Origin: Desulfobulbaceae bacterium UBA2262
Lineage (GTDB): Bacteria; Desulfobacterota; Desulfobulbia; Desulfobulbales; Desulfurivibrionaceae
DNA: 25,031 nt
Direction of reading: 5' to 3'
Assembly (NCBI GenBank): GCA_002347185.1
Contig: DDXK01000063.1
Location: forward strand, 1 to 25,031
In this document: positions 8,288 to 16,771 of the stretch, one piece after another
How positions within the stretch are numbered: the stretch's first letter is position 1
Layout of the letters: every line of letters begins with the position of its first letter
Notes under the pieces: model-generated
Told to the model about the DNA's origin: nothing
The model's input: only the letters and a program-made list of their open reading frames with translations
The model's database searches: none
Translations under genes and position numbers: made by a program

Positions 8288-8453
8288 ATTGCAAAAAAAA
8301 AATGGTATCTTGCCTGGCTGCAGGTCTTGTTTGCCGCCCTTGATTCCCCTGGGGGGAGGCTTTTTTGTTCCCGGATCTGGGGAAGGGCCTGCTGCCTGGC
8401 TGATATCGTCTGGTTTGCACGTAATTTTTTCCCGCTGCGGCCGCACTCTCTGG

Positions 8454-8482
8454 TTGCCAGATTTGCCCCGGCCATTTATGAT
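8454..8482 (+). promoter_or_regulatory. Sigma-70 promoter of rsfS-gpmI
   Basis: TTGCCA (8454-8459) and TATGAT (8477-8482) are separated by 17 bases, with four of six and five of six consensus matches. Transcription would start about 115 bases before the rsfS ATG. Confidence 0.6.
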
Positions 8483-8605
8483 AGGCATCCTTCTGGCTTC
8501 CCGCCGCTCGGGAAGAGGCAGGAGGGAGAGGCGTGGCGGCGATGGGACAGGTCAGGCAGGCCTGGCTCTCGGTCGCCATCGGAGCGGGAATTCCCAGGAG
8601 TCATA

Positions 8606-8995
8606 ATGAAAAAGGTTCATAAAAGTATCAGCGGAAAATCAGGGCAGGAGCTGGCGCAGATCGTGGCCAGGGCCGCCCTGGACAAAAAGGCGGAGGATCT
8701 GGTCATCCTCGATGTGCGGGGGCTTTCTTCCTTTGCCGATTTTTTTGTCATCATGAGCGGCCGCTCCACCCGGCATGTGCAGGGCCTGGCCCAGGCGGTG
8801 GACGAGGCCCTGCGCCACAAGAAGGTCGGCAGTGAGTCCACCGAGGGGCTCAGCGAAGGCCATTGGGTGCTGCTTGATTACAACGACGTGGTGGTGCATG
8901 TTTTTTACAGCGAGACCAGGGGGTTCTATGACCTGGAGGGGCTCTGGCATGACGCGCCCCGCATCGAAGTCGCGGCAGGGGGCGTGGCGCCATGA
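8606..8995 (+). CDS. rsfS: Ribosomal silencing factor RsfS (Iojap family)
   Basis: This 129-aa protein binds L14 on the 50S subunit and blocks subunit joining in starved cells. The family core is clear: DKKAEDLVILDVRGLSSFADFFVIMSG (about 27-53), STRHVQ-LAQAVDEAL, then GHWVLLDYNDVVVHVFYSETRGFYDLEGLW. The start is ATG 8606, with AGGAG 5 bases upstream. The open frame extends back to 8231 but the extra residues are not family-like and would run through the promoter. The stop overlaps the gpmI start (ATGA). Confidence 0.95.
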   Translation: MKKVHKSISGKSGQELAQIVARAALDKKAEDLVILDVRGLSSFADFFVIMSGRSTRHVQGLAQAVDEALRHKKVGSESTEGLSEGHWVLLDYNDVVVHVFYSETRGFYDLEGLWHDAPRIEVAAGGVAP

Positions 8996-10545
8996 AGAAG
9001 ATCACCCCGGTGCTTCTCGCCATTCTGGACGGCTGGGGCCATCGCGAAGAGGTTGAAGGAAACGCCGTGGCCCAGGCCCACACCCCGAACATGGACCGCT
9101 GGCGGCGCGAGTTTCCCTTCACCACCCTGGTGGCGCACAACGGCGCGGTCGGCCTGCCGGAAGGCCAGATGGGGAACTCCGAGGTGGGCCATCTCAACAT
9201 CGGCGCCGGCAGAATCGTCTATCAGGATTTCACCCGGATCAACCGGGATATCGCCACCGGCGCCTTCCCTGAAAACAGGGTGCTGGGCGGCGCCATGGAC
9301 AGGGTTCTCGCCCGGGGGAGCGCCCTGCACCTTTTCGGCCTGGTTTCGGACGGCGGTGTGCACAGCCACCTTAATCATCTGTTTGCTCTCCTGGAGATGG
9401 CAAGAAAAAAAGGCCTTGCCAAGGTTTTTGTCCACGCCTTCATGGACGGCCGCGACACCCCGCCCAAGAGCGGGCAAGGCTACATCGGCGAGCTTGAGGC
9501 GGCCATCGCCCGTAACGGCGTGGGCCGTATCGCCACGGTCTGCGGCCGCTATTACGCCATGGATCGCGATAACCGCTGGGAGCGGCTTGCCCTGGCCTGG
9601 CAGGCCCTGGTGGACGGCAAGGGCGCTCATGCGGCGGAAAGCGCCGAGGCGGCGGTGGCGGCGGCTTACAGCCGGGGGGAAACCGACGAGTTCATCAAGC
9701 CGACGGTGATCAGCGAGGCTGGTTTGCCCATTGCCACGGTGGATGACGGCGACTCTGTAATCTTTTTCAACTTCCGGGCCGATCGGGCCCGCCAGTTGAC
9801 CCATGCCTTCTGCGACCGGGAATTTTCCCGCTTTCCCGCGCAAAAAAGACCGCGGCTTGCGGAATTTGTCACCTTCACCATCTACGAGAAGGATTTTGGG
9901 TTGCCCGCCGCCTTTCCGCCGGTTTCCCTGAGCCGGATCCTCGGCGAGGAGGTGAGCAGCCATGGCCTCAGGCAGCTGCGCATCGCGGAAACGGAGAAAT
10001 ACGCCCATGTCACCTATTTTTTCAACGGCGGCCGCGAGGAGCCCTTTCCTTTGGAGGACAGGGCCCTGATCCCCTCGCCCAAGGAAGTGGCCACCTATGA
10101 TCTGAAGCCGGAAATGAGCGCCTTTCAGGTTACCGAGGAGCTGCTCGCGCGTCTCCATGACAATCCCTACAGCCTGGTGGTCCTGAACTTCGCCAACGGC
10201 GACATGGTCGGTCACAGCGGGATCATGGCCGCGGCCATCAAGGCCTGTGAGGCGGTGGATCAGTGCATCGGCCGGCTGGTCGCCAGATTCACCGAACTGG
10301 GCGGCGTGGCGTTGATCACCGCCGATCACGGCAATGCCGAATTGATGATCGACAAGGAGACCGGCGGCCCGATCACCGCCCATTCCTCCAACCCCGTCCC
10401 CCTTCTCATGGTTGGAGCGGCGGAGCAGGGCCTTGGGCTTGCCGACGGCGGCACCCTGACCAACATCGCGCCCACCATCCTGGATCTGATGGGGCTGCCG
10501 ATTCCAGGCGAGATGGAAAGCAAAAGCCTGCTTGTCCGCAGGTAA
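8992..10545 (+). CDS. gpmI: 2,3-bisphosphoglycerate-independent phosphoglycerate mutase
   Basis: Di-metal (Mn2+) enzyme of 517 aa, full family length, interconverting 3- and 2-phosphoglycerate in glycolysis and gluconeogenesis. DGWG carries D13. The catalytic serine is S63 in GQMGNSEVGHLNIGAGR. H124 lies in SDGGVHSH, and DGRDTPP is at 152-158. The C-terminal phosphatase domain has ITADHGNAE and TAHSSNPVP, with the metal-binding Asp and His. Its start overlaps the rsfS stop by four bases, so the two are translationally coupled. thrC follows after 62 bases. Confidence 0.97.
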   Translation: MKKITPVLLAILDGWGHREEVEGNAVAQAHTPNMDRWRREFPFTTLVAHNGAVGLPEGQMGNSEVGHLNIGAGRIVYQDFTRINRDIATGAFPENRVLGGAMDRVLARGSALHLFGLVSDGGVHSHLNHLFALLEMARKKGLAKVFVHAFMDGRDTPPKSGQGYIGELEAAIARNGVGRIATVCGRYYAMDRDNRWERLALAWQALVDGKGAHAAESAEAAVAAAYSRGETDEFIKPTVISEAGLPIATVDDGDSVIFFNFRADRARQLTHAFCDREFSRFPAQKRPRLAEFVTFTIYEKDFGLPAAFPPVSLSRILGEEVSSHGLRQLRIAETEKYAHVTYFFNGGREEPFPLEDRALIPSPKEVATYDLKPEMSAFQVTEELLARLHDNPYSLVVLNFANGDMVGHSGIMAAAIKACEAVDQCIGRLVARFTELGGVALITADHGNAELMIDKETGGPITAHSSNPVPLLMVGAAEQGLGLADGGTLTNIAPTILDLMGLPIPGEMESKSLLVRR

Positions 10546-10607
10546 GCATCCCGCCTGGCGAGCCCGGTAACACACTACACCTGGAAAACGAACAAGTGAG
10601 GAGAGTC

Positions 10608-11999
10608 ATGAAATATATCAGCACCAGGGGCGGCATCGCCCCGGTATCGTTCACCGAGGCCGTGATGATGGGCCTGGCCACGGACGGTGGCCTGCTGCTG
10701 CCGGAGCGCATCGAGGCGGTTCCCGCCGAAACCCTGGAAAAGTGGCGGAGCCTCTCCTATCCGGATCTGGCCTTTGCCGTACTCAGCCGTTTTATCGACG
10801 ATATCCCGGCCGCCGACCTCAAGGAGCTGATCGACCGCTCCTACAGCACCTTCAGCCACAAGGAGGTCACCCCGCTGGTCAAGCACGGCGACTGCCATAT
10901 CGTGGAGCTTTTCCATGGCCCGACCCTGGCCTTCAAGGACGTGGCCCTCCAGTTTCTCGGCAATGTCTTCGAGTATCTTCTCAAGAAGTCCGGCGGCAGG
11001 ATGAACATCCTCGGCGCCACCTCCGGTGATACGGGCAGCGCCGCCATTTACGGCGTACGGGGCAAGGAGCGCATCAATATCTTCATCCTCCACCCCTACA
11101 AGCGGGTGAGCCCGATCCAGGAACTGCAGATGACCACGGTCACCGACGCCAACGTCTTCAATCTGGCGGTGCGCGGCACCTTTGACGACGGCCAGGCCAT
11201 CGTCAAGGCGATCTTCAACGATATTCCCTTCAAGGAGAAGCTGAACCTCGGCGCGGTCAATTCCATCAACTGGGCCCGCATCCTCGCCCAGGTGGTCTAT
11301 TATGTCTACGCAGCCTTGAAGATTGGCGGCGGGGAGAAGGTTCCCCAGGTTGATTTCGCCGTGCCCACCGGCAATTTCGGCGACATCTTCGCCGGTTATG
11401 TGGCAAGGCGCCTGCTGCCCGGCCGAATCCGCAACCTGATTCTGGCCACCAATGAAAACAATTTGCTCAGCCGCTTTGTCCTGAACGGCGACTATTCCCT
11501 CGGCAAGGTGGTGCAGACCGTGAGCCCCTCCATGGATATCCAGGTGGCAAGCAACTTTGAACGCTATCTCTATTACTTGAACGGTGAGGACGCCGACCGG
11601 ACCCGCAGGGAGATGGAGGCCTTTGCCAGGAGCGGCAGCATGCAGTTCGACGATGCGGCCCAGGAACGGGTTCGCGCCGACTTTGCCTCGCGGAGCGTCA
11701 GCGAGGAGGAGACCATCGCCACCATCGGCGCCTTCCATGCCGCGTACGGCTATGTGCTCGACCCGCATACCGCGGTGGGGGTGAAGGCAGGCCTTGCCTG
11801 CCGCGAGGAGGGCGTGCCCCTGATCTGTCTTGCCACCGCCCATCCGGCCAAGTTCGGCGCGGCGGTGAAACAGGCCATCGGCAGGGAGCCGGAGCTGCCG
11901 CCGGCCCTTGCCGCGCTGGCCGGCAAGGAGAGCCGCTGCGAGGTGGTGGCGGCCGAGATCGCCACGGTGAAATCCTTTGTGGCGGAGCACGCCCTCTAG
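10608..11999 (+). CDS. thrC: Threonine synthase
   Basis: PLP enzyme (463 aa) converting O-phosphohomoserine to threonine. N-terminal MKYISTRG and FTEAVMMGLATDGGLLLPE match the E. coli/yeast-type (longer) threonine synthases. The PLP lysine is K110 in FHGPTLAFKDVALQFLG. The phosphate-binding loop GATSGDTGSAA (136-146) and HPYKRVSPIQELQMTT follow, and VPTGNFGDIFAGYVA lies mid-protein. The start is ATG 10608, with GAGGAG upstream; the frame is open back to 10263, but that part is the shadow of gpmI. It may be cotranscribed with rsfS-gpmI. Confidence 0.96.
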   Translation: MKYISTRGGIAPVSFTEAVMMGLATDGGLLLPERIEAVPAETLEKWRSLSYPDLAFAVLSRFIDDIPAADLKELIDRSYSTFSHKEVTPLVKHGDCHIVELFHGPTLAFKDVALQFLGNVFEYLLKKSGGRMNILGATSGDTGSAAIYGVRGKERINIFILHPYKRVSPIQELQMTTVTDANVFNLAVRGTFDDGQAIVKAIFNDIPFKEKLNLGAVNSINWARILAQVVYYVYAALKIGGGEKVPQVDFAVPTGNFGDIFAGYVARRLLPGRIRNLILATNENNLLSRFVLNGDYSLGKVVQTVSPSMDIQVASNFERYLYYLNGEDADRTRREMEAFARSGSMQFDDAAQERVRADFASRSVSEEETIATIGAFHAAYGYVLDPHTAVGVKAGLACREEGVPLICLATAHPAKFGAAVKQAIGREPELPPALAALAGKESRCEVVAAEIATVKSFVAEHAL

Positions 12000-12057
12000 C
12001 CAGGGCTTGAAAAAAGCCGGCAAGAGGCGGGTGTCGCGGCGACAAGGATATTGGTGG

Positions 12058-12088
12058 TTGCCAGAGACGGGAAAGGCTGTGCTATAAT
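12058..12088 (+). promoter_or_regulatory. Extended -10 promoter before the CRP-like kinase
   Basis: A perfect TATAAT (12083-12088) is preceded by TGC (12080-12082), giving an extended -10. A TTGCCA (12058-12063) lies 19 bases upstream, a long spacing that an extended -10 tolerates. The leader to the GTG start would be about 50 bases. The site argues against translation starting at 12051 or 12087. Confidence 0.65.
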
Positions 12089-12146
12089 GGCTCCGTCTCC
12101 CGGGCCCAGGCCCGTTCCCTCTTTCATTCCACCAGGAAGGCCAGAC

Positions 12147-13220
12147 GTGCACCGACCCGAGCTCCTGGAACACCTCAAGCGGATCGACCTCTTCCGTTCT
12201 TTCTCCGACGGGGAATTGACCTCCTTTGCCGACAAGGTCAAGGAGGTGCCCCTTGCCAAAGGAGAGATCCTCTTCCATGAGGGGGAGGCGGGGCAGGAGA
12301 TGTACATCCTCCTCGCCGGCCTGCTCAAGGTGTTCCGGGGCAGCAGGGTCATCGACATCATCCGGCCCGGGGACTACATCGGCGAGATGGCCATCATCGA
12401 AAATCAGCCCCGCTCGGCCAGCGTTGCCGCCCTGGAAGATGCGCTGCTGCTCATGGTGCCCTTTGCGGTATTCGCCGAATATCTCTCCGGGCAGCCAAAA
12501 TCCCTGGTCGCCATGATGCAGACCCTGAGCCGGCGCATCCGCCGCGACGGTGAAATCCTGGCCCAGGAGTTCGAGCAGGTCAACATTCTTGTCCACGACA
12601 TGAAGAACCTGCTCACCCCCTTCCATCTGCTCGAGGTGATGGAGCGCCGGGAACCTGGTCTGGCGGGAAACCCTTATTTCGCCTGCATGATCAAGGCACG
12701 GGAGAACCTGCTTTCCCTGATGGAACGGGCCCTGGCCCAGGTCCGGCGGCAGCGGTGCCTCACCCCGATTTGCAAGGATTCCCTGCCCGCCCTCCTCGCC
12801 GAGCTGCAGGAGACGGCCTGGCCGCTGCATCCCGATATCGGGGGGCGTGGGGTCAGGGTGACGGTGAGCGGCTGCCTGCCGGAGTTCCCCTTTTCCTCCT
12901 TGGGCCTGCGCAGGGTCCTGATCAACCTGGTGGTGAACGCTGCCCAGGCCAGCCCGCCGGACGGTGAAATCGTCATCGCCCTTGCCGAGGAAAAGGGCGA
13001 GGCGGTGATCCGGGTCACCGACCAGGGAGAGGGGATCGCCGAGGCGTTGCGGGAGAAGATCTTTCAGCCCCATTTCACCACCAAGGCGGACGGGTGCGGC
13101 CTGGGGCTCGTTTCCTGCAAGCAGATCGTCGAGGCTGGCCACCATGGCCGCCTTGATTTTCAGTCGTGGCCGGGCAAGGGAACCACCTTCGCCGTCAGGC
13201 TGCCCATGGCAAGGAACTGA
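12147..13220 (+). CDS. Histidine kinase with N-terminal cyclic-nucleotide-binding domain
   Basis: A 357-aa protein with no membrane segment. Residues about 5-120 are a CRP/FNR-type cNMP-binding fold: L-(K/R)-IDLFRSFSDGEL, GEILFHEGEAGQEMYILLAG, GDYIGEMAIIENQPRSASVAA. There is no DNA-binding helix-turn-helix. A helical segment with H150 (VHDMKN) looks like the H-box. The HATPase domain is complete: N-box INLVVNAAQA (N260, N264), G1 DQGEGI (292-297), F-box FQPHFTTK and G2 GCGLGL. The start is taken as GTG 12147, which has AGGAAGG 6 bases upstream and lies after the promoter. Signal and partner response regulator are unknown; none is in the window. A 27-base gap to the phosphorylase gene suggests cotranscription. 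Confidence 0.85.
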   Translation: MHRPELLEHLKRIDLFRSFSDGELTSFADKVKEVPLAKGEILFHEGEAGQEMYILLAGLLKVFRGSRVIDIIRPGDYIGEMAIIENQPRSASVAALEDALLLMVPFAVFAEYLSGQPKSLVAMMQTLSRRIRRDGEILAQEFEQVNILVHDMKNLLTPFHLLEVMERREPGLAGNPYFACMIKARENLLSLMERALAQVRRQRCLTPICKDSLPALLAELQETAWPLHPDIGGRGVRVTVSGCLPEFPFSSLGLRRVLINLVVNAAQASPPDGEIVIALAEEKGEAVIRVTDQGEGIAEALREKIFQPHFTTKADGCGLGLVSCKQIVEAGHHGRLDFQSWPGKGTTFAVRLPMARN

Positions 13221-13247
13221 GGCCCTTCGGCGCCGGAGGCAGGGAGC

Positions 13248-14105
13248 ATGGAAGCATTCAAGGCAAGGGTTGAGGAAACCGTCAGCTTTTTGCAGCGGAA
13301 AATCAAGGAAGCGCCGGAGGTGGTCCTCGTGCTGGGCACCGGCCTGAGCGGGCTTGGCGAGCGGATCGAGGCGGAACAGGTCCTTCCCTACGAGTTGATT
13401 CCCAATTTTCCCCGCTCCACGGTGACCAGCCACGCCGGCAATCTGATCTTCGGCCGCCTCTGCGGCAGGGCGGTGGCGGTCCTGCAGGGGCGCTTCCACT
13501 ACTACGAGGGCTACTCCTGCCGGGAGCTCACCATGCCGATCCGGGTCCTCGCCCTGCTTGGCGCCCGGATCCTGATCGTCTCCAACGCCGCGGGCGGACT
13601 CAATCCCGACTTTGCCCCCGGCACCCTGATGCTGATCCGGGACCATCTCAACTTCATCCCGGACAACCCCCTGCGGGGGGGCAACGTCGATGCCTGGGGC
13701 CCCCGCTTTCCCGACCTCTCCTGCGCCTACGACCGGCAGCTCAGGGAAAGCGCCCTGGCCTGCGCCGGGCGCCTGGGGCTCGCCAATGTCGAGAGCGGCG
13801 TCTATGCGGCCATTCCGGGGCCCAGTCTGGAAACCCCGGCGGAAACCCGCCACCTGCGCCAGTGCGGCGCCGATGCCGTCGGGATGTCCACGGTGCCCGA
13901 GGTGCTTGTCGCCATCCATGCCGGCCTCAGGGTGCTGGGGATTTCCGTGCTCTCCAACGTGAACGATCCGGACAATTTCAAGCCCATTGTCATCGAGGAG
14001 ATCATCGCGGAAACGAGGAGGGCGGAGGGGCGGCTTCTGGCCCTGCTCCTTGAGCTGCTGCAGACCATGACCAGAGACGAATACGAGAGATACCGATGGA
14101 TTTGA
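13248..14105 (+). CDS. Purine-nucleoside phosphorylase (trimeric class)
   Basis: Phosphorylase of 285 aa in the PNP/MTAP family, cleaving purine nucleosides with phosphate to base and (thio)ribose 1-phosphate. Motifs are LGTGLSGL (29-36), SHAGN (61-65), GRFHYYEGY (81-89), SNAAGGLNPDF (112-122) and GPSLETPAE (191-199, E195). GADAVGMSTVPEV (207-219) and LSN at N237 follow. The E195/N237 pair and GMSTVPEV fit 6-oxopurine PNP rather than MTA phosphorylase, which has a different block there and an Asp in place of the Asn. The 3' end overlaps the MTA/SAH deaminase gene by 10 bases. That pairing suggests the true substrate may be methylthioinosine as well as inosine and guanosine. Confidence 0.88.
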   Translation: MEAFKARVEETVSFLQRKIKEAPEVVLVLGTGLSGLGERIEAEQVLPYELIPNFPRSTVTSHAGNLIFGRLCGRAVAVLQGRFHYYEGYSCRELTMPIRVLALLGARILIVSNAAGGLNPDFAPGTLMLIRDHLNFIPDNPLRGGNVDAWGPRFPDLSCAYDRQLRESALACAGRLGLANVESGVYAAIPGPSLETPAETRHLRQCGADAVGMSTVPEVLVAIHAGLRVLGISVLSNVNDPDNFKPIVIEEIIAETRRAEGRLLALLLELLQTMTRDEYERYRWI

Positions 14106-15436
14106 GAGAGGAAGCGGAGCTGCTGGTCACCGGACTCGTCCTTACCCTGGACGAAGCGGGCAGGGTGATCGAGGATGGGGCCGTGGCCGTGGCCGGGGAT
14201 ACCATCCTCGCGGTGGGCGGACGCGGGGAGCTGGCTGCTCGCTACCCGCGGGCCGAGCGGCTCGGCGTCGAGCGTGGCCTGGTGATGCCGGGGTTGCTCA
14301 ACGGCCATACCCATGCGGCCATGGCCTGCTTCCGCGGCCTGGCCGACGATCTGCCCTTGATGACCTGGCTGCACGAGTACATCTTTCCCGTGGAGGGCAG
14401 GCTCACCCCCGAACTGGTCTATCACTCCTCCCTGCTTTCCATGGCCGAGATGATCAGGAGCGGCACCACCACTTTTTGCGATATGTACCTTTTTGCGAAA
14501 GAGGTGGCGCGGGCCGCGGCGGATGCCGGCATGCGCGGCTGGCTGGGCGAGGTGCTCTATGATTTTCCCTCCCCCAACTACGGCGGGCTTGAAAACGGTT
14601 TTGCCTATGTGGAGGAGCTTTTTGCCGAATATCGCAACCACCCCCTCATCTCCATCACCGTCGATCCGCACGCCGTCTATACCTGCGCCCCGGAGCTGCT
14701 TGTCCGTTTGAAACGGGTGGCGGAAAAGCACAACGCCCCGTACGTGATCCATCTTGCCGAGACAAGGGACGAGGTGGCCGGCTGCTTGCAGCAGTACGGC
14801 CAAACCCCGGTCGGGCATCTGGAGGCCCTGGGAATACTCGACAGCCAGGTGATCGCGGCCCATGGCGTGGTGCTGACCGCAGAGGAGATCGCCTTGCTGG
14901 CCGAGCGCGGGGTCAAGGTGGTTCACTGTCCGGAAAGCAACATGAAGCTCGCCTCCGGGGTGGCTCCGATCCCCGAGCTGCTGAAGGCCGGGGTTATTGT
15001 CGGCCTGGGCACCGACGGAGCGGCCAGCAACAACGATGTGGACATGTTCGGCGAGATGGGCACCGCGGCCATGCTGCACAAGGTGCAGCGCCTTGATCCC
15101 ACGGTGATGAGCGCCGAGGCGACCCTGTCCCTGGCGACCCTGGGCGGGGCAAGGCTGCTCGGGGCCGGGGAGGCGATCGGTAGCCTGGCCCCGGGCAGGA
15201 AGGCCGACCTCGTCGTGCTCGATCTCGATCAGCCGCATCTGACCCCCCTCTACAATATCCCTTCCCACCTGGTTTACGCGGCCAGGGGCTCCGACGTGGT
15301 CCATTCGGTGATCAACGGCCGGGTGGTGATGAAGGATCGCCGGCTGCTCACCATCGACGAGGCGGCGCTCAAGGCGACCATCAGGGAGCTGGGTCGGGAG
15401 ATTCGCAAGGGTCTGGGAAGCCCGGGGGCGAGGTGA
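14096..15436 (+). CDS. mtaD: 5-methylthioadenosine / S-adenosylhomocysteine deaminase
   Basis: Amidohydrolase-superfamily enzyme (446 aa, usual length) that deaminates MTA and SAH to the inosyl products. Metal and catalytic residues are visible: NGHTHAAM (H71, H73), VIHLAETRDE (H219, E222), AAHGV (H256) and GTDGAASNND (D307). The trailing LAPGRKADLVVLDLD and VVHSVINGRVVM blocks are the usual composite beta-sandwich end of the family. The ATG lies within the phosphorylase gene (10-base overlap), so the two are translationally coupled. Other members of the family deaminate guanine or triazines, but motif spacing favours the MTA/SAH group. Confidence 0.88.
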   Translation: MDLREEAELLVTGLVLTLDEAGRVIEDGAVAVAGDTILAVGGRGELAARYPRAERLGVERGLVMPGLLNGHTHAAMACFRGLADDLPLMTWLHEYIFPVEGRLTPELVYHSSLLSMAEMIRSGTTTFCDMYLFAKEVARAAADAGMRGWLGEVLYDFPSPNYGGLENGFAYVEELFAEYRNHPLISITVDPHAVYTCAPELLVRLKRVAEKHNAPYVIHLAETRDEVAGCLQQYGQTPVGHLEALGILDSQVIAAHGVVLTAEEIALLAERGVKVVHCPESNMKLASGVAPIPELLKAGVIVGLGTDGAASNNDVDMFGEMGTAAMLHKVQRLDPTVMSAEATLSLATLGGARLLGAGEAIGSLAPGRKADLVVLDLDQPHLTPLYNIPSHLVYAARGSDVVHSVINGRVVMKDRRLLTIDEAALKATIRELGREIRKGLGSPGAR

Positions 15437-15440
15437 GAGC

Positions 15441-15911
15441 GTGCCGCACTACACAGGCGGAGAGAAGTCGCGCGGGCCGGCGGCGGGTGAGGTGAAAGAA
15501 AGCCTCAGCCCCCTGCTGCGCTGCGCCTTCCTTGGCGTCGGGCTGCTCTGCCTGCTTCTGGCCTTTCTCGGCTTTGTCCTGCCCGGCCTGCCGACAACCC
15601 CCTTCCTCCTCCTGGCCGCGGCCTGTTTCGCCAGGTCGTCGCCACGCCTGCACGGCTGGCTGCTGGCCAACAGGCACTTCGGCCCCCTGCTCAAAAACTG
15701 GGAAGAAACGCGTTCCCTGCCGCGTCGCGTCAAGCGCCTCGCCATCGCCATGGTGCTCGTCGCCGCCGCCGTTTCGCTCTGCGCCTTCGAGGGCCTGGCC
15801 TTCCGGCTTTTTTTTCTGGCGGGGCTGGCCATCCCCTTGACCATCCTTGTCCGGCTCAAGGAAAGCGAGGCCCTGCTGGCGGGAGAAAGAGCCGTTGCGG
15901 ATCAGGAGTGA
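15441..15911 (+). CDS. DUF454 (YbaN-like) inner-membrane protein
   Basis: A 156-aa membrane protein. The DUF454 signature is clear: L-x-FLGFVLPGLPTTPFLLLAAACFARSSPRLHGWL, then the ...FGPLLKNWEE region. Helices lie around residues 27-62 and 100-137. The family is widespread and uncharacterised. The start is uncertain: GTG 15441 follows GAGGTGAG closely, while GTG 15492 would remove 17 hydrophilic residues. It begins 4 bases after mtaD and is the last gene of the plus-strand unit. It converges on znuB with about 20 bases between. Confidence 0.82.
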   Translation: MPHYTGGEKSRGPAAGEVKESLSPLLRCAFLGVGLLCLLLAFLGFVLPGLPTTPFLLLAAACFARSSPRLHGWLLANRHFGPLLKNWEETRSLPRRVKRLAIAMVLVAAAVSLCAFEGLAFRLFFLAGLAIPLTILVRLKESEALLAGERAVADQE

Positions 15912-15931
15912 AGGACGGGACGCCGATTCCT

Positions 15932-16771
15932 TCAGCGGGGAAGGAACCGCTTGGCGACCAGGACCAGCAGATAGGCAAAGCCGGCGATGACGATGATGAC
16001 CGGGCCGCTGGGCAGGTCGTAGCTGTAGCTCAGGGCCAGGCCGCTGCCGATGAAGACCAGGCAGCAGAGGGAGGCCAGGGCCATCATCTGCGCCAGACCC
16101 TTGGCGAAATTGCTCGCCACCGCCGCCGGCAGGGTGAGCAGGGCGATGACCATGACGATTCCCACCACCCGCACGAGCAGGACCACGGTGAGCGCGGTCA
16201 GGCAGAGGAGCAGCAGGTAGTAGAGATCGGTGCGGATGCCGCGCAGCCGGGCATACTCCTCGTCAAAGCAGACGGCCAGAAACTTGTGGTAAAAAAGGAC
16301 GGCCGTCCCCACCACCAGCCCATCCAGGGCCAGAACCAGCCAGAGATCGGACTTGGCGATGAGCAGGATGTTGCCGAACAGGTAGCTCATCGGTTCGACG
16401 TAGCCGGGGGTCTTGGCGATGAAGAGCAGACCCAGGGCCATGCCGATGGCCCAGAGGGCGCCGATCACCGTGTCTTCCCGCTGGTTGGCGTGCAGACTCA
16501 CCAGGCCAATGATGATGGCGGCGAGCAGGGCGGCCAGGATGGCGCCGGCCAGGGGGCCGAACCAGGTGATCCCCAGCTGGTGCTGGAGAAAGAGCCCGGC
16601 TCCGATGCCGCCCAGGACGCAATGGGCGATGGCGCCGGCGATGTAGGAGATGCGGCGGGCCACCACGTAGGTGCCGATGATGCCGAAGGCGATGCTGGCC
16701 AGGGTGCCGGTGAGGAAGGCGTAGCGGAAGAAGGGGATGGCCGGGTCGGTGAGGGCGCTAAGAAATTCCAT
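15932..16771 (-). CDS. znuB: Zinc/manganese ABC transporter permease (ZnuB type)
   Basis: Integral membrane permease (279 aa) of the ABC-3 family, which forms the channel for Zn2+ or Mn2+ uptake. Some eight hydrophobic segments are visible. GTYVVARRISYIAGAIAHCVLGGIG near the N terminus and the VGIVMVIALLTLPAAVA block are the conserved ABC-3 regions. Its ATG lies inside the ATPase gene (14-base overlap). The family does not by sequence alone distinguish zinc from manganese; zinc is favoured by the other subunits and by the cysteine-rich gene at the head of the cluster. Confidence 0.88.
   Translation of the reverse strand: MEFLSALTDPAIPFFRYAFLTGTLASIAFGIIGTYVVARRISYIAGAIAHCVLGGIGAGLFLQHQLGITWFGPLAGAILAALLAAIIIGLVSLHANQREDTVIGALWAIGMALGLLFIAKTPGYVEPMSYLFGNILLIAKSDLWLVLALDGLVVGTAVLFYHKFLAVCFDEEYARLRGIRTDLYYLLLLCLTALTVVLLVRVVGIVMVIALLTLPAAVASNFAKGLAQMMALASLCCLVFIGSGLALSYSYDLPSGPVIIVIAGFAYLLVLVAKRFLPR

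Larger units (their letters stand above)
8181..8605. other. Divergent control region between secDF and rsfS
   Basis: This 425-base stretch has no convincing gene, although one frame stays open through it into rsfS. It holds a strong minus-strand promoter for secDF (8260-8287), a run of ten A at 8293-8302, and a good plus-strand promoter for rsfS (8454-8482). Between them is a C/G-rich inverted stretch followed by six T near 8345-8366 that I could not fold convincingly. Confidence 0.6.

Noticed and set aside
8341..8367. Terminator-like stretch with six T in the secDF-rsfS region
   Set aside because: The C and G runs give at most a four-pair stem with a tiny loop, so it was not called.
10575..13919. 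Open frame of 1114 codons on the minus strand
   Set aside because: It lies antisense to thrC, the kinase and the phosphorylase gene, which have clear family motifs. GC-rich coding DNA often leaves the opposite frame free of stops; the translation has no recognisable domain.
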